Source: Anaerolineales bacterium
GTDB lineage: Bacteria > Chloroflexota > Anaerolineae > Aggregatilineales > J027
Assembly (NCBI GenBank): GCA_020634155.1
Contig: JACKCI010000001.1
Coordinates: 310,001 to 374,000 of the forward strand
DNA: 64,000 bases
Direction: 5' to 3'
The notes under the pieces are model-generated. The model was not told where the DNA came from. It made no database searches and saw only the letters and a program-made list of their open reading frames with translations. Below, in pieces: positions 33,499 to 42,057 of this stretch (position 1 is the first letter of the stretch; each line of letters starts with the position of its first letter). The position numbers and the translations under genes were made by a program.

Positions 33499-34743
33499 AT
33501 GACTGTTTATTCATTAAAGACACTCCGTACCCTTGCTCTGCACACCCAACGCCTAGCCAATAGCCAACCACCTGCCCCAACCGCTGACGCCATTTACCAA
33601 GTGGTTGAGGATATTGGCTGTGTGCAAATCGACACCCTGCAAATGGTACACCGCAGCCAATACCTTGCCATCTGGAGTCGGCTTGGTACCTACAACACCC
33701 ACGATTTTGATGACCTGATTTTTGACCCCACCCAACGCCGCCTATTTGAGTATTGGCTCCACGCGGCCTGCATTATCCCCCTCAATCAATACCGCTACCG
33801 CATCCCAACCATGCAAACCTTTGGTGAACGCAATGGGGTGCAGCGCTGGTTAGCGCAACAAGACCACGCCGAATTGATGAAACAGGTCTATGCACGAATC
33901 GAACAAGAAGGGGCATTGAGAAGCAGTGACTTTGACTATAAAGGCCCCAAGCGTGATAGCTGGTGGGACTGGAAACCCGCCAAACGTGCGCTAGAGATTC
34001 TCTTTGACCAAGGCGACTTGATGATTAGCAACCGCATCAAGTTCCAGCGCAGTTATGACCTGCGTGAGCGTGTGCTGCCTGCGTGGGTCGATACCACCGC
34101 GCCCACCTTGGAAGAAACCCGCTGCCGCCTATTGGAACAATCAGCGCGGGCCTTGGGCGTAGCTGCCCCCAACCAAATTCCGAACTATACGCATATGCCT
34201 ATCACTCCCGCCCGTCCCATTGTGCAGGAGTTGGTCAATGAGGGCATTCTGCACGAGATTAAGGGCGAACTCAGCAACGGCTCCACAACCACCTTGTTGG
34301 TTCACTGTGACAACCTGCCGGTCCTACAACAAGCCGCTGATGGGGTCATCACTGCCGAGCGAACCACCTTTTTGAGTCCCTTCGATAGCCTTTTTTGGGC
34401 TAACAAGCGTGACCAACAACTCTGGAATTTTCGTCAGACGCTCGAGGCTTACAAACCCGCCCCCATCCGCGAATGGGGTTATTTCTGCTTGCCCATTTTG
34501 CACAAAGACCGCCTGATTGGTCGCTTTGACCCCAAGCTAGAACGACGCGCAGGCATCCTCCGCCTCAAAGCCTTACATCTTGAACCGGACATCGACCTGA
34601 CCGATGAAATGGTCGCCGATATTTCTATCGCCATGCAGGACTTCATGCGCTTCCATAAGGCCAAGGAATTGGTGATTGAGCAAAGCAACCCGCCCGCCTT
34701 CGCCAAGCGGTTGCTTCAACAGATGACTTCTATAGAGGCTTAA
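33499..34743 (+). CDS. Winged-helix DNA glycosylase, YcaQ/AlkZ-like
   Basis: 414 residues, HTH_42 (YcaQ) family. Members remove alkylated bases and unhook interstrand cross-links. The catalytic motif position reads VQIDTL at residues 42-47, i.e. the Q-x-D form typical of E. coli YcaQ-like enzymes rather than the Q-x-Q of Streptomyces AlkZ. Other family blocks are seen: FEYWLHAACIIP near residue 78, DWKPAKRALEILFDQGDLMI near 157, TTFLSPFDSLFW near 290, and the C-terminal GRFDPKLERR. It has its own strong promoter and ends in a 14-base convergent overlap with paaD. Confidence 0.92.
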   Translation: MTVYSLKTLRTLALHTQRLANSQPPAPTADAIYQVVEDIGCVQIDTLQMVHRSQYLAIWSRLGTYNTHDFDDLIFDPTQRRLFEYWLHAACIIPLNQYRYRIPTMQTFGERNGVQRWLAQQDHAELMKQVYARIEQEGALRSSDFDYKGPKRDSWWDWKPAKRALEILFDQGDLMISNRIKFQRSYDLRERVLPAWVDTTAPTLEETRCRLLEQSARALGVAAPNQIPNYTHMPITPARPIVQELVNEGILHEIKGELSNGSTTTLLVHCDNLPVLQQAADGVITAERTTFLSPFDSLFWANKRDQQLWNFRQTLEAYKPAPIREWGYFCLPILHKDRLIGRFDPKLERRAGILRLKALHLEPDIDLTDEMVADISIAMQDFMRFHKAKELVIEQSNPPAFAKRLLQQMTSIEA

Positions 34744-35215
34744 ACAACTCGAAGGGTTGATGACAATTATTGCAATAATAAATGGCGCGGCACAACGTCG
34801 GGCCAAAGGGGCTTTCAAGGCGGGTATTGGTCGAGTCACAGAAGGGGCAACCTATCGCGTCTAGGAAAAGCAACATCGCGCCATCAACGCCGCCTTGCAT
34901 GGGTGGCGGGGGTGCCAAACCGAACTCTTTGAGTTTGCGCCGTCCCTCGGTACTGATACGCTCACTTGTCCAAGGAGGGTTTAGCACCACATCAATCTGC
35001 ACCCGCTCATAGCCCGCTCCTTCCAGCGCCGCACGAATATCAGCTTGCATCATCTCTAAGGCAGGACATCCAGCAAAGGTGGGTGTCATACTCACTTGCA
35101 CCGTGCCATCCGCACTCACCGCCACCCCTTGGATGATACCCATATCAACCACTGAAATCACCGGAATTTCAGGGTCAGACACGCTTTCCAATAGCTGCCA
35201 AATCTGTGCATCCAT
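34730..35215 (-). CDS. paaD: Phenylacetyl-CoA epoxidase subunit PaaD
   Basis: 161 residues. PaaD is a maturation-type subunit of the PaaABCDE complex that epoxidises phenylacetyl-CoA. The N-terminal MIP18/DUF59 domain is clear (LLESVSDPEIPVISVVDMGI, TPTFAGCPALEMM), and the C-terminal zinc-ribbon has cysteine pairs CPFC and CNNC. ATG 35215 lies four bases after the paaC stop; an in-frame TTG further upstream would overlap paaC. Last gene of the paa run and convergent with the AlkZ-like gene. Confidence 0.93.
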   Translation of the reverse strand: MDAQIWQLLESVSDPEIPVISVVDMGIIQGVAVSADGTVQVSMTPTFAGCPALEMMQADIRAALEGAGYERVQIDVVLNPPWTSERISTEGRRKLKEFGLAPPPPMQGGVDGAMLLFLDAIGCPFCDSTNTRLESPFGPTLCRAIYYCNNCHQPFELFKPL

Positions 35216-35219
35216 GTCA

Positions 35220-35948
35220 CTACCATTCTGCGTTGGGGTCAATCCGATAGACTTTCTGCATTGCCGCTAATAATTCGATACGGTCAGGCGTCGGGGCTGC
35301 ATACCGTGAATAGATGGCTGTGCTACTCGGCACCTGATAGCCTGCCTCCACCAATATCGGCGTTATCAACGCTAACCATGCCTCCATGATACTGGCCTCG
35401 TCAAAGGGAGCGTCTTGCTCAGACTGTCCCGTTTCAAACATCCCCAGCGCATGAGGCCAGAGAATACCAATTGCGACTTGCATCCGTTGACGGCTTTCGT
35501 CAGTTTGGGCAAGGCGAGTCATCCATGTGCGGGCATGCAAGAAATGATATTTTTCTTCACCATGTATCTTGCGAGCAACATGCGCCAAGGGTTCAAAGGG
35601 GTGTTGAGCATAGCATTCCAGTCGAACATGTTCAGCCGCATCATATAGAAATTGGCGCACAATGGTCTCTGACCAATCTCGACGTGGCAAAGCAGTAAGG
35701 GCGGCATTGCGAAATTCATGCGGCTCACGCAAAAACGCTAGTTGGTCGGGGGGGGCTTGCCCTAGGCGTTCATGCAAAATCGTGTAATAGGCCAGCGCAT
35801 GCCCCATCTCATCTTGGGCCATGCTGGAAAACGCAATGTCTTCTTCAATAATGGGCGCAACGCCTGTCCATTCTGAGTTGCGATGACCCACCAATAACTC
35901 ATCATCCGCCAATCGAAACAATAGGTCAATCAATGCTACTTGGTTCAT
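35220..35948 (-). CDS. paaC: Phenylacetyl-CoA epoxidase structural subunit PaaC
   Basis: 242 residues, ferritin-like four-helix protein that pairs with catalytic PaaA. Typical blocks are LADDELLVGHRNSEWTGVAPIIEEDIAFSSMAQDEMGHA at the N-terminus and HGEEKYHFLHARTW mid-protein. The ATG overlaps the paaB stop by four bases (ATGA), showing translational coupling. Confidence 0.94.
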   Translation of the reverse strand: MNQVALIDLLFRLADDELLVGHRNSEWTGVAPIIEEDIAFSSMAQDEMGHALAYYTILHERLGQAPPDQLAFLREPHEFRNAALTALPRRDWSETIVRQFLYDAAEHVRLECYAQHPFEPLAHVARKIHGEEKYHFLHARTWMTRLAQTDESRQRMQVAIGILWPHALGMFETGQSEQDAPFDEASIMEAWLALITPILVEAGYQVPSSTAIYSRYAAPTPDRIELLAAMQKVYRIDPNAEW

Positions 35949-36274
35949 GCTTCCTCTGGGATGTCCTCTTGTTTATCTTCATCATTGAGATTAGCCGCCC
36001 GCACACGGTCACGCACCTTGTAACCAAAAGCCTCACGGTAGCTTTTGTCCGTTCCATGCTCAAATATATCGGCGTCCTCATAGGGCGAGGCGTAAATCGC
36101 ATGCGTCGGCACCAGCCACAAATTAACACAGGCCTGTCGTCTAGCAAATTGCTCCTTAGCCATCAGCAGCGCCATTTCCGCATCGGGTGCATGGACACTG
36201 CCTACATGAATATGGGGTGCGCCGCGTTGGGTCTGATGAAAAACTTCCCATGTTAGCCATTGTGTATCAGTCAC
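35945..36274 (-). CDS. paaB: Phenylacetyl-CoA epoxidase subunit PaaB
   Basis: 109 residues with the PaaB pattern WEVFHQTQRGAPHIHVGSVHA and MALLMAKEQFARR. It bridges PaaAC heterodimers in the complex. It starts on GTG with AAAGGA 11 bases upstream. A 106-base gap separates it from paaA, the only sizable gap in this operon. I saw no clear promoter or hairpin in that gap. Confidence 0.93.
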   Translation of the reverse strand: MTDTQWLTWEVFHQTQRGAPHIHVGSVHAPDAEMALLMAKEQFARRQACVNLWLVPTHAIYASPYEDADIFEHGTDKSYREAFGYKVRDRVRAANLNDEDKQEDIPEEA

Positions 36275-36380
36275 AAATCTGTCGTCCTTTTCACATAGAT
36301 ACTGAGGGATGTTTCAGATACACGCGATAAGAAAACTCCACCGCCTCTGATAAAGTAGGTGTGAAGTAATATGCGTGTCG

Positions 36381-37364
36381 CTAGTGGACGGGAATCGATT
36401 CATTATGTTCAGCGGCAGCTAAGGCACGACGCACCCATTCACCGTCTTCATGCGCCATCCGCCGTACTGCGATTCGCTTGGCGTTGCATGGGCCATGCCC
36501 TTGAATAACCCGCTTAAATTCGTCCCAATCCGGCTCTGTATAATGCCATACACCTGTCTGCTCGTCTTTGCAAAGCTTTGGGTCAGGCAAGGTCAAGCCT
36601 AGCTCCCATATCTTGGGAACATATTGATCGAGGAACTCTTGACGGATAGCATCATTGGTTTTCAATTTCACCCGCCAACGCATCAACTCGCTGGTATGCA
36701 CACTGTCGTTATCGGGTGGGCCGAAAAACCCCAATATCGGCTCCCACCAGCGATTTAATGCATCTTGCAACATCTCACGCTGTGTAGATGTCCCTAACGC
36801 CAAGGTGACGCAAATATCATAGCCATGCTTGAGGTGGAAGCTCTCCTCATAGCAAATTCGCTTCAAAGCGCGGCTATAAGGCCCATAAGAGCCTTCGCGC
36901 AGCAACAACTGGCGGATAATTGCGGCGGCATCAATCAACCATGCAATCACCCCTACATCTGCCCAAGTTTCGGGTGCATAATTGAACACATTGGAATACT
37001 TAGCAGTGCCGTTGAGCAACTCCTCAATAATTACCTCACGCGGCTTGCCCAAGGTCTCCACCACCCGATACAACAATTGAGCATGCCCGACCTCATCTTG
37101 TACCTTAGCAGTCAGGGCCAGCTTGCGCTTAAAGGTTGGGGCGTGGGGTATCCATTCGCGTTCTGGCAAAGCACCGACAATCTCACTATTGCCATGATTT
37201 TGCACCATCCGCATCACTTGTTTGCGATAGCGCTCTGGCATCCAATCGGTTGGCTCAATCTTCTCGCCACGATTGATTTTAGCTTCAAACGCAAGGAGCT
37301 TCTCTTCCTCGCTCCGCCCATCATCTTCCACTGTACTGTAATAATTTAAAGGCAATACACTCAT
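36381..37364 (-). CDS. paaA: Phenylacetyl-CoA epoxidase catalytic subunit PaaA
   Basis: 327 residues; the di-iron subunit that inserts one oxygen atom into the ring of phenylacetyl-CoA. Metal-site blocks include QDEVGHAQLLYRV near residue 87 and CYEESFHLKHGYD near residue 170. ATG 37364 has AAGGGGA ten bases upstream, right after the tetR stop. The reductase gene paaE is not in this window, so electron supply must come from elsewhere. Confidence 0.95.
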   Translation of the reverse strand: MSVLPLNYYSTVEDDGRSEEEKLLAFEAKINRGEKIEPTDWMPERYRKQVMRMVQNHGNSEIVGALPEREWIPHAPTFKRKLALTAKVQDEVGHAQLLYRVVETLGKPREVIIEELLNGTAKYSNVFNYAPETWADVGVIAWLIDAAAIIRQLLLREGSYGPYSRALKRICYEESFHLKHGYDICVTLALGTSTQREMLQDALNRWWEPILGFFGPPDNDSVHTSELMRWRVKLKTNDAIRQEFLDQYVPKIWELGLTLPDPKLCKDEQTGVWHYTEPDWDEFKRVIQGHGPCNAKRIAVRRMAHEDGEWVRRALAAAEHNESIPVH

Positions 37365-37382
37365 GCTTGTCTGTCCCCTTTC

Positions 37383-37925
37383 CTAAACCCGTCGATATAA
37401 TCCATTGAGAGTCAAATCAGCTAGTGTGTGTGCAATTTCATCAGCGTTCATCGGGCCATCTGCACGATACCATTGACTCACCCAATTCAATGCGCTCAAG
37501 AGCATCATGGTTACAAATTTCTCATCGACTGGCGCAAATACCCCCGCGTAAATACCCTCATGAACCAGCGCACGGAACTGGGCTTCATAAGCATCCCGAC
37601 GTTGGCGGTACTCGGTCTGTCGTTCCGGCGACAAAAAACGCCACTCGTGCATATACACGTTGGCAGCAGGGCGATTATTCACAATCACATGAATATGGGC
37701 CATTATCGCATGACGTAGGCGGTCATCAATGGGGCGCTCAGTAGTGACAGCAATTTCCAATGCAGACTGAAAAGCCTCCGCAATCCGCAAGGCACTTGCC
37801 CAGAGCAAGTCATCCTTACTGGCGTTTACAGGTTCTCCCACCGCTGCCGCAATATCGTCAAGGGTGGTTGCCAGATACCCGTTTCGGCTAAAGAGCAATT
37901 CAGCGTGTTTCAAGATGTGTGACAC
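37383..37925 (-). CDS. TetR-family regulator with shortened DNA-binding helix, linked to paa
   Basis: 180 residues on a GTG start. Helix 1 (ILKHAELLFSRNGYLATTLDDIAAAVG) is typical for TetR proteins, but the usual turn plus recognition helix (about GxSKGxLYxHFxSK) is replaced by the much shorter EPVNASK, about six residues missing, before DDLLW resumes the normal pattern. The C-terminal ligand domain is well formed (HEWRFLSPERQTEYRQRRDAYEAQF). The frame cannot extend far upstream because the asd stop is 27 bases away. Position fits a phenylacetate regulator (PaaR-like), but normal operator binding is doubtful. Confidence 0.8.
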   Translation of the reverse strand: MSHILKHAELLFSRNGYLATTLDDIAAAVGEPVNASKDDLLWASALRIAEAFQSALEIAVTTERPIDDRLRHAIMAHIHVIVNNRPAANVYMHEWRFLSPERQTEYRQRRDAYEAQFRALVHEGIYAGVFAPVDEKFVTMMLLSALNWVSQWYRADGPMNADEIAHTLADLTLNGLYRRV

Positions 37926-37952
37926 AGCAAACCCCGCACAGCTTTTTCCTAA

Positions 37953-39041
37953 TTATACACGGTGAATCAACGCCGTATCAAAAGCGTGGATATACCCAGT
38001 CGCCGCTAACAGCTCGGCATTCAGGATTGAACAACCTGCCGCCCCACGAATAGTATTATGAGCAAGAGCCAAGAATTGCACTCCATCTAATGCCGCGCAA
38101 TCCCGCAAGCGCCCGACAACCGTAGACATCCCATTACCAGCCATCCGATCGCGGCGCGGTTGGGGGCGATCTGCCGCACGGGTATAAATAACAGGTTGCG
38201 GGGGTGCCGAGGGCAGGCCTTGTACAACATTGGGCGCAACAAACGCCTCCCACGCCGCCTCAATATCTGCCATGGTGGGGTTGGTCGCAAAGCGCACCGC
38301 CATACTCACCAAATGAGCATCTAAGACAGGCACACGGTTGCAGGAGGTGCTGATGGTTGCGGGCATTAGATGAACCGATGATAAATCATCCGCCAATATC
38401 CCCAACATCTTACGTGGCTCAATAGCGAGTTTTTCTTCCTCTCCGCCAATATACGGGATAACATTATCCAAAATATCCAGCGACGCCACGCCGGGATAAC
38501 CCGCCCCACTAATCGCCTGCATACTCACCAACTGCAAATGGGTTGGCTCAAATTGCAGCAAAGGTGCCAAGGCCATTGTCACGGGCATACTCGTGCAATT
38601 GGAATTGGTCACCACCGCCCCGCTCTGCCAACCTCGTTGTTGACGCTGTTGGTCGATTAAGCGCACATGGTCAGCATTCACCTCTGGAATCAACAATGGA
38701 ACATCATGCACCATCCGATTCGCGCTGGCATTGGAACACACCACATGCCCTGCTTCTGCCAAATGAATTTCAATCTCACGGGCAGTATCGCTGGGCAAGG
38801 CTGAAAAGACCAATGGTGATTCCAGCGGTTCCCCTAATTCCTTAACCGTCATCTCAGCAATCTCACGCGGTGGCTCGCCATCCAATACCCAATTGGTCGC
38901 CTCGCCGTAAGTCCGTCCTGCACTACGGGTACTGGCTACCAACTCATGAATCTCAAACCAAGGATGACCCTCCAGCAATTGAACAAAGCGCTGTCCGACT
39001 GCACCTGTCGCGCCAAGTATGGCTACTTTTAGCTTCTGCAT
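37953..39041 (-). CDS. asd: Aspartate-semialdehyde dehydrogenase
   Basis: 362 residues. It converts aspartyl phosphate to aspartate semialdehyde with NADPH, the entry to lysine, methionine and threonine. Visible are the nucleotide-binding GATGAVGQRFVQLL near residue 9, the catalytic Cys in TNSNCTSMP near residue 148, and the substrate segment MQAISGAGYPG near 180. The archaeal/fungal-type sequence suits the family length. ATG 39041 has AAGGGG upstream; the in-frame TTG at 39047 is not needed. thrB and a cystathionine-gamma-synthase-like gene lie at 47-49 kb. It precedes tetR and paa by short gaps on the same strand. Confidence 0.95.
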   Translation of the reverse strand: MQKLKVAILGATGAVGQRFVQLLEGHPWFEIHELVASTRSAGRTYGEATNWVLDGEPPREIAEMTVKELGEPLESPLVFSALPSDTAREIEIHLAEAGHVVCSNASANRMVHDVPLLIPEVNADHVRLIDQQRQQRGWQSGAVVTNSNCTSMPVTMALAPLLQFEPTHLQLVSMQAISGAGYPGVASLDILDNVIPYIGGEEEKLAIEPRKMLGILADDLSSVHLMPATISTSCNRVPVLDAHLVSMAVRFATNPTMADIEAAWEAFVAPNVVQGLPSAPPQPVIYTRAADRPQPRRDRMAGNGMSTVVGRLRDCAALDGVQFLALAHNTIRGAAGCSILNAELLAATGYIHAFDTALIHRV

Positions 39042-39150
39042 AGTCAATAAGCCCCTTTCATTGGGATACCATTATAGTGATTTCGAGAAAATCGCCAACA
39101 GTGGGAACCTTTTTTTGAGTTAGGTCGTCTTCATTCATGTAGACAGGGAG

Positions 39151-39197
39151 GGCGCGTAGACCAAGCGTCATCGAAGCGTTGAAAACACCTACGCGCC
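39151..39197. repeat. 9-bp inverted repeat upstream of the SIMPL gene
   Basis: GGCGCGTAG (39151-39159) and CTACGCGCC (39189-39197), 29 bases apart, just upstream of a TATAGT (39205-39210) that could be a -10. It could be an operator or a long hairpin. No regulator is evident. Confidence 0.5.
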
Positions 39198-39253
39198 AAT
39201 CTTGTATAGTTACCTATAACTCATTCAACTCTACTAAGGAGTAGATAACAACA

Positions 39254-40009
39254 ATGTCCATTCGCAAGACTATCCTCAGCATTCTCACGATTGCTATTCT
39301 CGCTGCTGCTGTCGTCGTTGGTGGTTACGCGAAACCCACACAAGCCCAAGACAATACTCCTGCTGCCAGTCGCTTCATCCGTGTCACGGGTCTAGGCGAC
39401 GCCGCAGGCGCACCCGATATTGCCTATATGGGTATCGGTGTCGATAGCTCAGATACCGACATCAATGTCGCGCTCGCTGATAACAACACCCGCATCGAAG
39501 CCATCAAAGCCGCCCTTGGCGAACTGGGTATCGAACCCACCGATGTCCGCACCGATTACTTCAACATTTGGCAAGACAAGGGTTACTATGACCCCTCTAT
39601 CACCAGTGATGCACCCCCTGCAACCTTCCGTATCAACCACACCATGGTTGTGGTTGTGCGTGATGTCAGCAAGGTCGGTCAGGTACTTGGTACGGTGATT
39701 GATGCTGGCGCGAATGTTGTGAACTATGTCAATTTCGACATTGCCGACCGCGCCGCCTTGGAATCCGATGCCCGCGTGGAAGCCCTTGCCGACGCCCGTG
39801 ACCGTGCCCAACAACTCGCCGACCAAATTGGTGCCGAATTGGGTGAGGTCATTAGCGTGGTGGAATACAGCAACAGTGGCTACTATGGCCCCGCCTATAA
39901 CATGGTTGGCGGTGGCGGCGGTGGCGGTGGCGGTGCCAGCAACCCACCCATCAGCGAAGGCACTCTGGCTGTGAATGTTCAGCTAGAAGTCACCTTCAGC
40001 ATCCAATAA
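39254..40009 (+). CDS. Exported SIMPL-domain (DUF541) protein
   Basis: 251 residues with signal peptide (MSIRKTILSILTIAILAAAVVVGG...). The SIMPL/DUF541 domain covers most of the mature part: FIRVTGLGDAAGAPDIAYMGIGV, NNTRIEAIKAAL, DVRTDYFNI, and VEALADARDRAQQLADQIGAELG near the C-terminus. The family is secreted, makes ring-shaped oligomers in some species, and has unclear function (outer-membrane or stress-related). A run of nine glycines near residue 217 is a loop. SD AAGGAG lies about 12 bases before the ATG. A strong terminator follows. Confidence 0.9.
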   Translation: MSIRKTILSILTIAILAAAVVVGGYAKPTQAQDNTPAASRFIRVTGLGDAAGAPDIAYMGIGVDSSDTDINVALADNNTRIEAIKAALGELGIEPTDVRTDYFNIWQDKGYYDPSITSDAPPATFRINHTMVVVVRDVSKVGQVLGTVIDAGANVVNYVNFDIADRAALESDARVEALADARDRAQQLADQIGAELGEVISVVEYSNSGYYGPAYNMVGGGGGGGGGASNPPISEGTLAVNVQLEVTFSIQ

Positions 40010-40041
40010 CAGACAATTTCTCCTACCCCTACTATCTCATA

Positions 40042-40077
40042 ACAAAAGAGGTGGCGCTTGTCACCTCTTTTGTTTTG
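40042..40077 (+). terminator. Rho-independent terminator after the SIMPL gene
   Basis: ACAAAAGAGGTG paired with CACCTCTTTTGT, a 12-bp perfect stem with 8-base loop, followed by TTTG. Near-symmetrical A and T tracts could let it work on both strands. Confidence 0.9.
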
Positions 40078-40088
40078 TGGAAGATTCA

Positions 40089-40117
40089 TTGCAGCCATCT
40101 GTGAAAACATGTACAAT
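40089..40117 (+). promoter_or_regulatory. Promoter of the ABC/prenyltransferase operon
   Basis: TTGCAG (40089-40094), 17 bases, TACAAT (40112-40117), about 45 bases of leader before the ATG at 40169. Confidence 0.55.
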
Positions 40118-40168
40118 CAATTCTGAACGTTTACAACTTTTTGAACGAATTGAACATAAGGAGCAAGC

Positions 40169-41275
40169 ATGAAACGCCCATTGCTGTTGTTGCTGATTGC
40201 AACCCTGCTAATCCCCACCCTCGCTCTTCCACATTCGCAGGCACCGTCTAGCGCCAACGCTCAAGAAGACGACCTGACGCTGGTTCGCGTTGGGGCCGTT
40301 CCAGTTATGATCTTTGCCCCTCTTTTTGTAGCCGAAGCCGAAGGCTACTTTGCTGATGAAAACATCGCCATTGAGGTTCAACGTGTAGCTGGTGGTTCCG
40401 AACCCCTTGCCCCCTTAGCCACTGGCGAACTGGATGTCGTCTTTGGCGGCGCAGGTGCGGGCCTTTTTAACTACGCTAATCGCAACCTCGGCCTAACGGA
40501 AGACCCCGGTTTCCGCATCGTAGCAGGTGTCCATAGCGAAGCCCCACCCGTTACCAGCCCGCTAGTCGTCAGCAAAGAACGCTATGACAATGGTGAAATC
40601 ACCACCGTCGCCGACCTTGCTGGCGGGCGCGTGGCTATCAATGCCACTGGTGCCGCTACCGAGTATTGGCTGGCTGAGGCCCTCGCCAAAGGTGGCCTAA
40701 GCATTGATGATGTGGAAGTGGTCGCGGTAGCTTTTCCAGATGTGGCTGCTGCACTCAATAGTGATAGCGCCGACCGTATTGATGCCGCTATTTTGGGCGA
40801 GCCATTGGTCTCCTTTGCCGAGCAGGAGGGTCTTGTGGTGCGCCTTTCTGAAGATTTTGTTAATGGCTTCCAAGCCACCTTCCTCTACATGAGCAATGAT
40901 TTTATCGCCAATAACCGCGAGGCAGCAATTGGCTTCCTCCGTGCTTATGTCCGAACCGTGCGCTTCCTTGCTGACAATGAAACATGGAGCAGCGATGAGG
41001 TAGCGACCATTCTCAATACCTATACCAACGTCCCGGTTGAAATCAACAAGAGCGCATCACGTCCGTATTATCCGGTCGATGGTACCGTTAACATCGCCGA
41101 CCTTGAGGCGTTGCAAGCGTATTTCTTCGCCCAAGATGGCGTCCTTGGCTACGACGAGCTTCTCGATGTCAATGTTATGATAGATAACACGCTCCTCGAT
41201 GAAGTAATCGCGGACTTGGGTACCTACGCCGACACCATGCCAGACATGGACAGCACCCCTGAAGCATCCGAATAG
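40169..41275 (+). CDS. ABC transporter substrate-binding protein, NMT1/SsuA/THI5-like
   Basis: 368 residues. Signal peptide MKRPLLLLLIATLLIPTLALP..., probably cleaved after SANA; there is no lipobox cysteine, unusual for a Gram-positive-like envelope. The mature protein has the NMT1-like pattern: VRVGAVPVMIFAPLFVAEAEGYFADENIAIEV, then GELDVVFGGAGAGLFNY and TVADLAGGRVAINATGAATEYWLAEAL. Such proteins bind small organic molecules (aliphatic or aromatic sulfonates, nitrate, pyrimidine precursors, aromatic acids). SD AAGGAG. It heads a four-gene operon; a GC-rich hairpin follows it. Confidence 0.88.
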   Translation: MKRPLLLLLIATLLIPTLALPHSQAPSSANAQEDDLTLVRVGAVPVMIFAPLFVAEAEGYFADENIAIEVQRVAGGSEPLAPLATGELDVVFGGAGAGLFNYANRNLGLTEDPGFRIVAGVHSEAPPVTSPLVVSKERYDNGEITTVADLAGGRVAINATGAATEYWLAEALAKGGLSIDDVEVVAVAFPDVAAALNSDSADRIDAAILGEPLVSFAEQEGLVVRLSEDFVNGFQATFLYMSNDFIANNREAAIGFLRAYVRTVRFLADNETWSSDEVATILNTYTNVPVEINKSASRPYYPVDGTVNIADLEALQAYFFAQDGVLGYDELLDVNVMIDNTLLDEVIADLGTYADTMPDMDSTPEASE

Positions 41276-41288
41276 TCATCAAAGCACT

Positions 41289-41309
41289 GGGGAGGGGCCA
41301 TCCCTCCCC
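41289..41309 (+). promoter_or_regulatory. Intercistronic GC-rich hairpin after the binding-protein gene
   Basis: GGGGAGGG (41289-41296) pairs perfectly with CCCTCCCC (41302-41309) around a 5-base loop. There is no T-run. Such hairpins after binding-protein genes typically protect the upstream message from decay, so that binding protein is made in excess over the membrane parts. Confidence 0.65.
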
Positions 41310-41325
41310 GCACAACGGAGACATC

Positions 41326-42057
41326 ATGAGCCATATGATTCCAGTTGAACTACACCTCAACGAACAAGCCATCTACAAAGGCGAATTTGAGCCGCTACAA
41401 ATTGTCCATGAAGCCTTGGTGAAGCTTTTGTCATCCGATGACCTCACCAAGCGCAGAATCAGTATCAGAACCGCCTCTAACGACCTTATCTATGCCGATA
41501 TGTTTTTAGGTGAAATCCACAAACATTATGGACATTGCATCCTACATGTCACCACCTCGCCCCTCACCTTGACCAACCGTGAATGGCGACAGGTCGGTTT
41601 TGACCACCTCGCCCTCAGTATCCAAGACCGCGCTCTGGCACGTGATTTTTTCCACAAGGGCCTCAAAATGGACATTGTGCGCGATGACACCCATATCACC
41701 GTCGTGACAACGGGCAATACCGCACTCTTCTTCTTCGCTGCCGAACCCGGTCAACCTCTCACCGACGGCATCCCTAGCCGCATTCATCATATTGGCTTTG
41801 TCGTCGATGACCTCGAAGCCGCCTATAGCCACCTCCAAGCCAATTTCCCAGAGTTCGCCAGCGAATTTACGCTACTAGAGCGCCTTGAACGCTGGTCGCT
41901 CTATGGGCGTGTGACCATTGGCGACATCACTTTTATGATTCAACTCTCGCAAATCAAAGAGAAGTTTCGTGGTTTTCCATCGCCTCAAGACTTTACTGAC
42001 ATCATGTACAACTATCGCAGCCGCCCATATGGTGTGCGCTTCCAACCGGATGAGTAA
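41326..42057 (+). CDS. VOC (glyoxalase/dioxygenase-fold) protein with extra N-terminal domain
   Basis: 243 residues. Residues 1-80 (IPVELHLNEQAIYKGEFEPLQIV...) are an unassigned small domain. Residues 85-215 are one VOC module pair: GFDHLALSIQDRALARDFFHKGL in the first half and RIHHIGFVVDDLEAAYSHL in the second, with the candidate metal-ligand histidines in FDHLAL and HHIGFV. VOC proteins bind a divalent metal and act as lyases, isomerases, extradiol dioxygenases or simple binding proteins. The stop overlaps the ATPase ATG by one base (TAATG), so it belongs to the transporter operon. Function within that operon is unknown. Confidence 0.75.
   Translation: MSHMIPVELHLNEQAIYKGEFEPLQIVHEALVKLLSSDDLTKRRISIRTASNDLIYADMFLGEIHKHYGHCILHVTTSPLTLTNREWRQVGFDHLALSIQDRALARDFFHKGLKMDIVRDDTHITVVTTGNTALFFFAAEPGQPLTDGIPSRIHHIGFVVDDLEAAYSHLQANFPEFASEFTLLERLERWSLYGRVTIGDITFMIQLSQIKEKFRGFPSPQDFTDIMYNYRSRPYGVRFQPDE

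Noticed and set aside
39909..39936. GGTGGC-type microsatellite in the SIMPL gene
   Set aside because: It encodes a short Gly loop, in frame, with no sign of phase variation.
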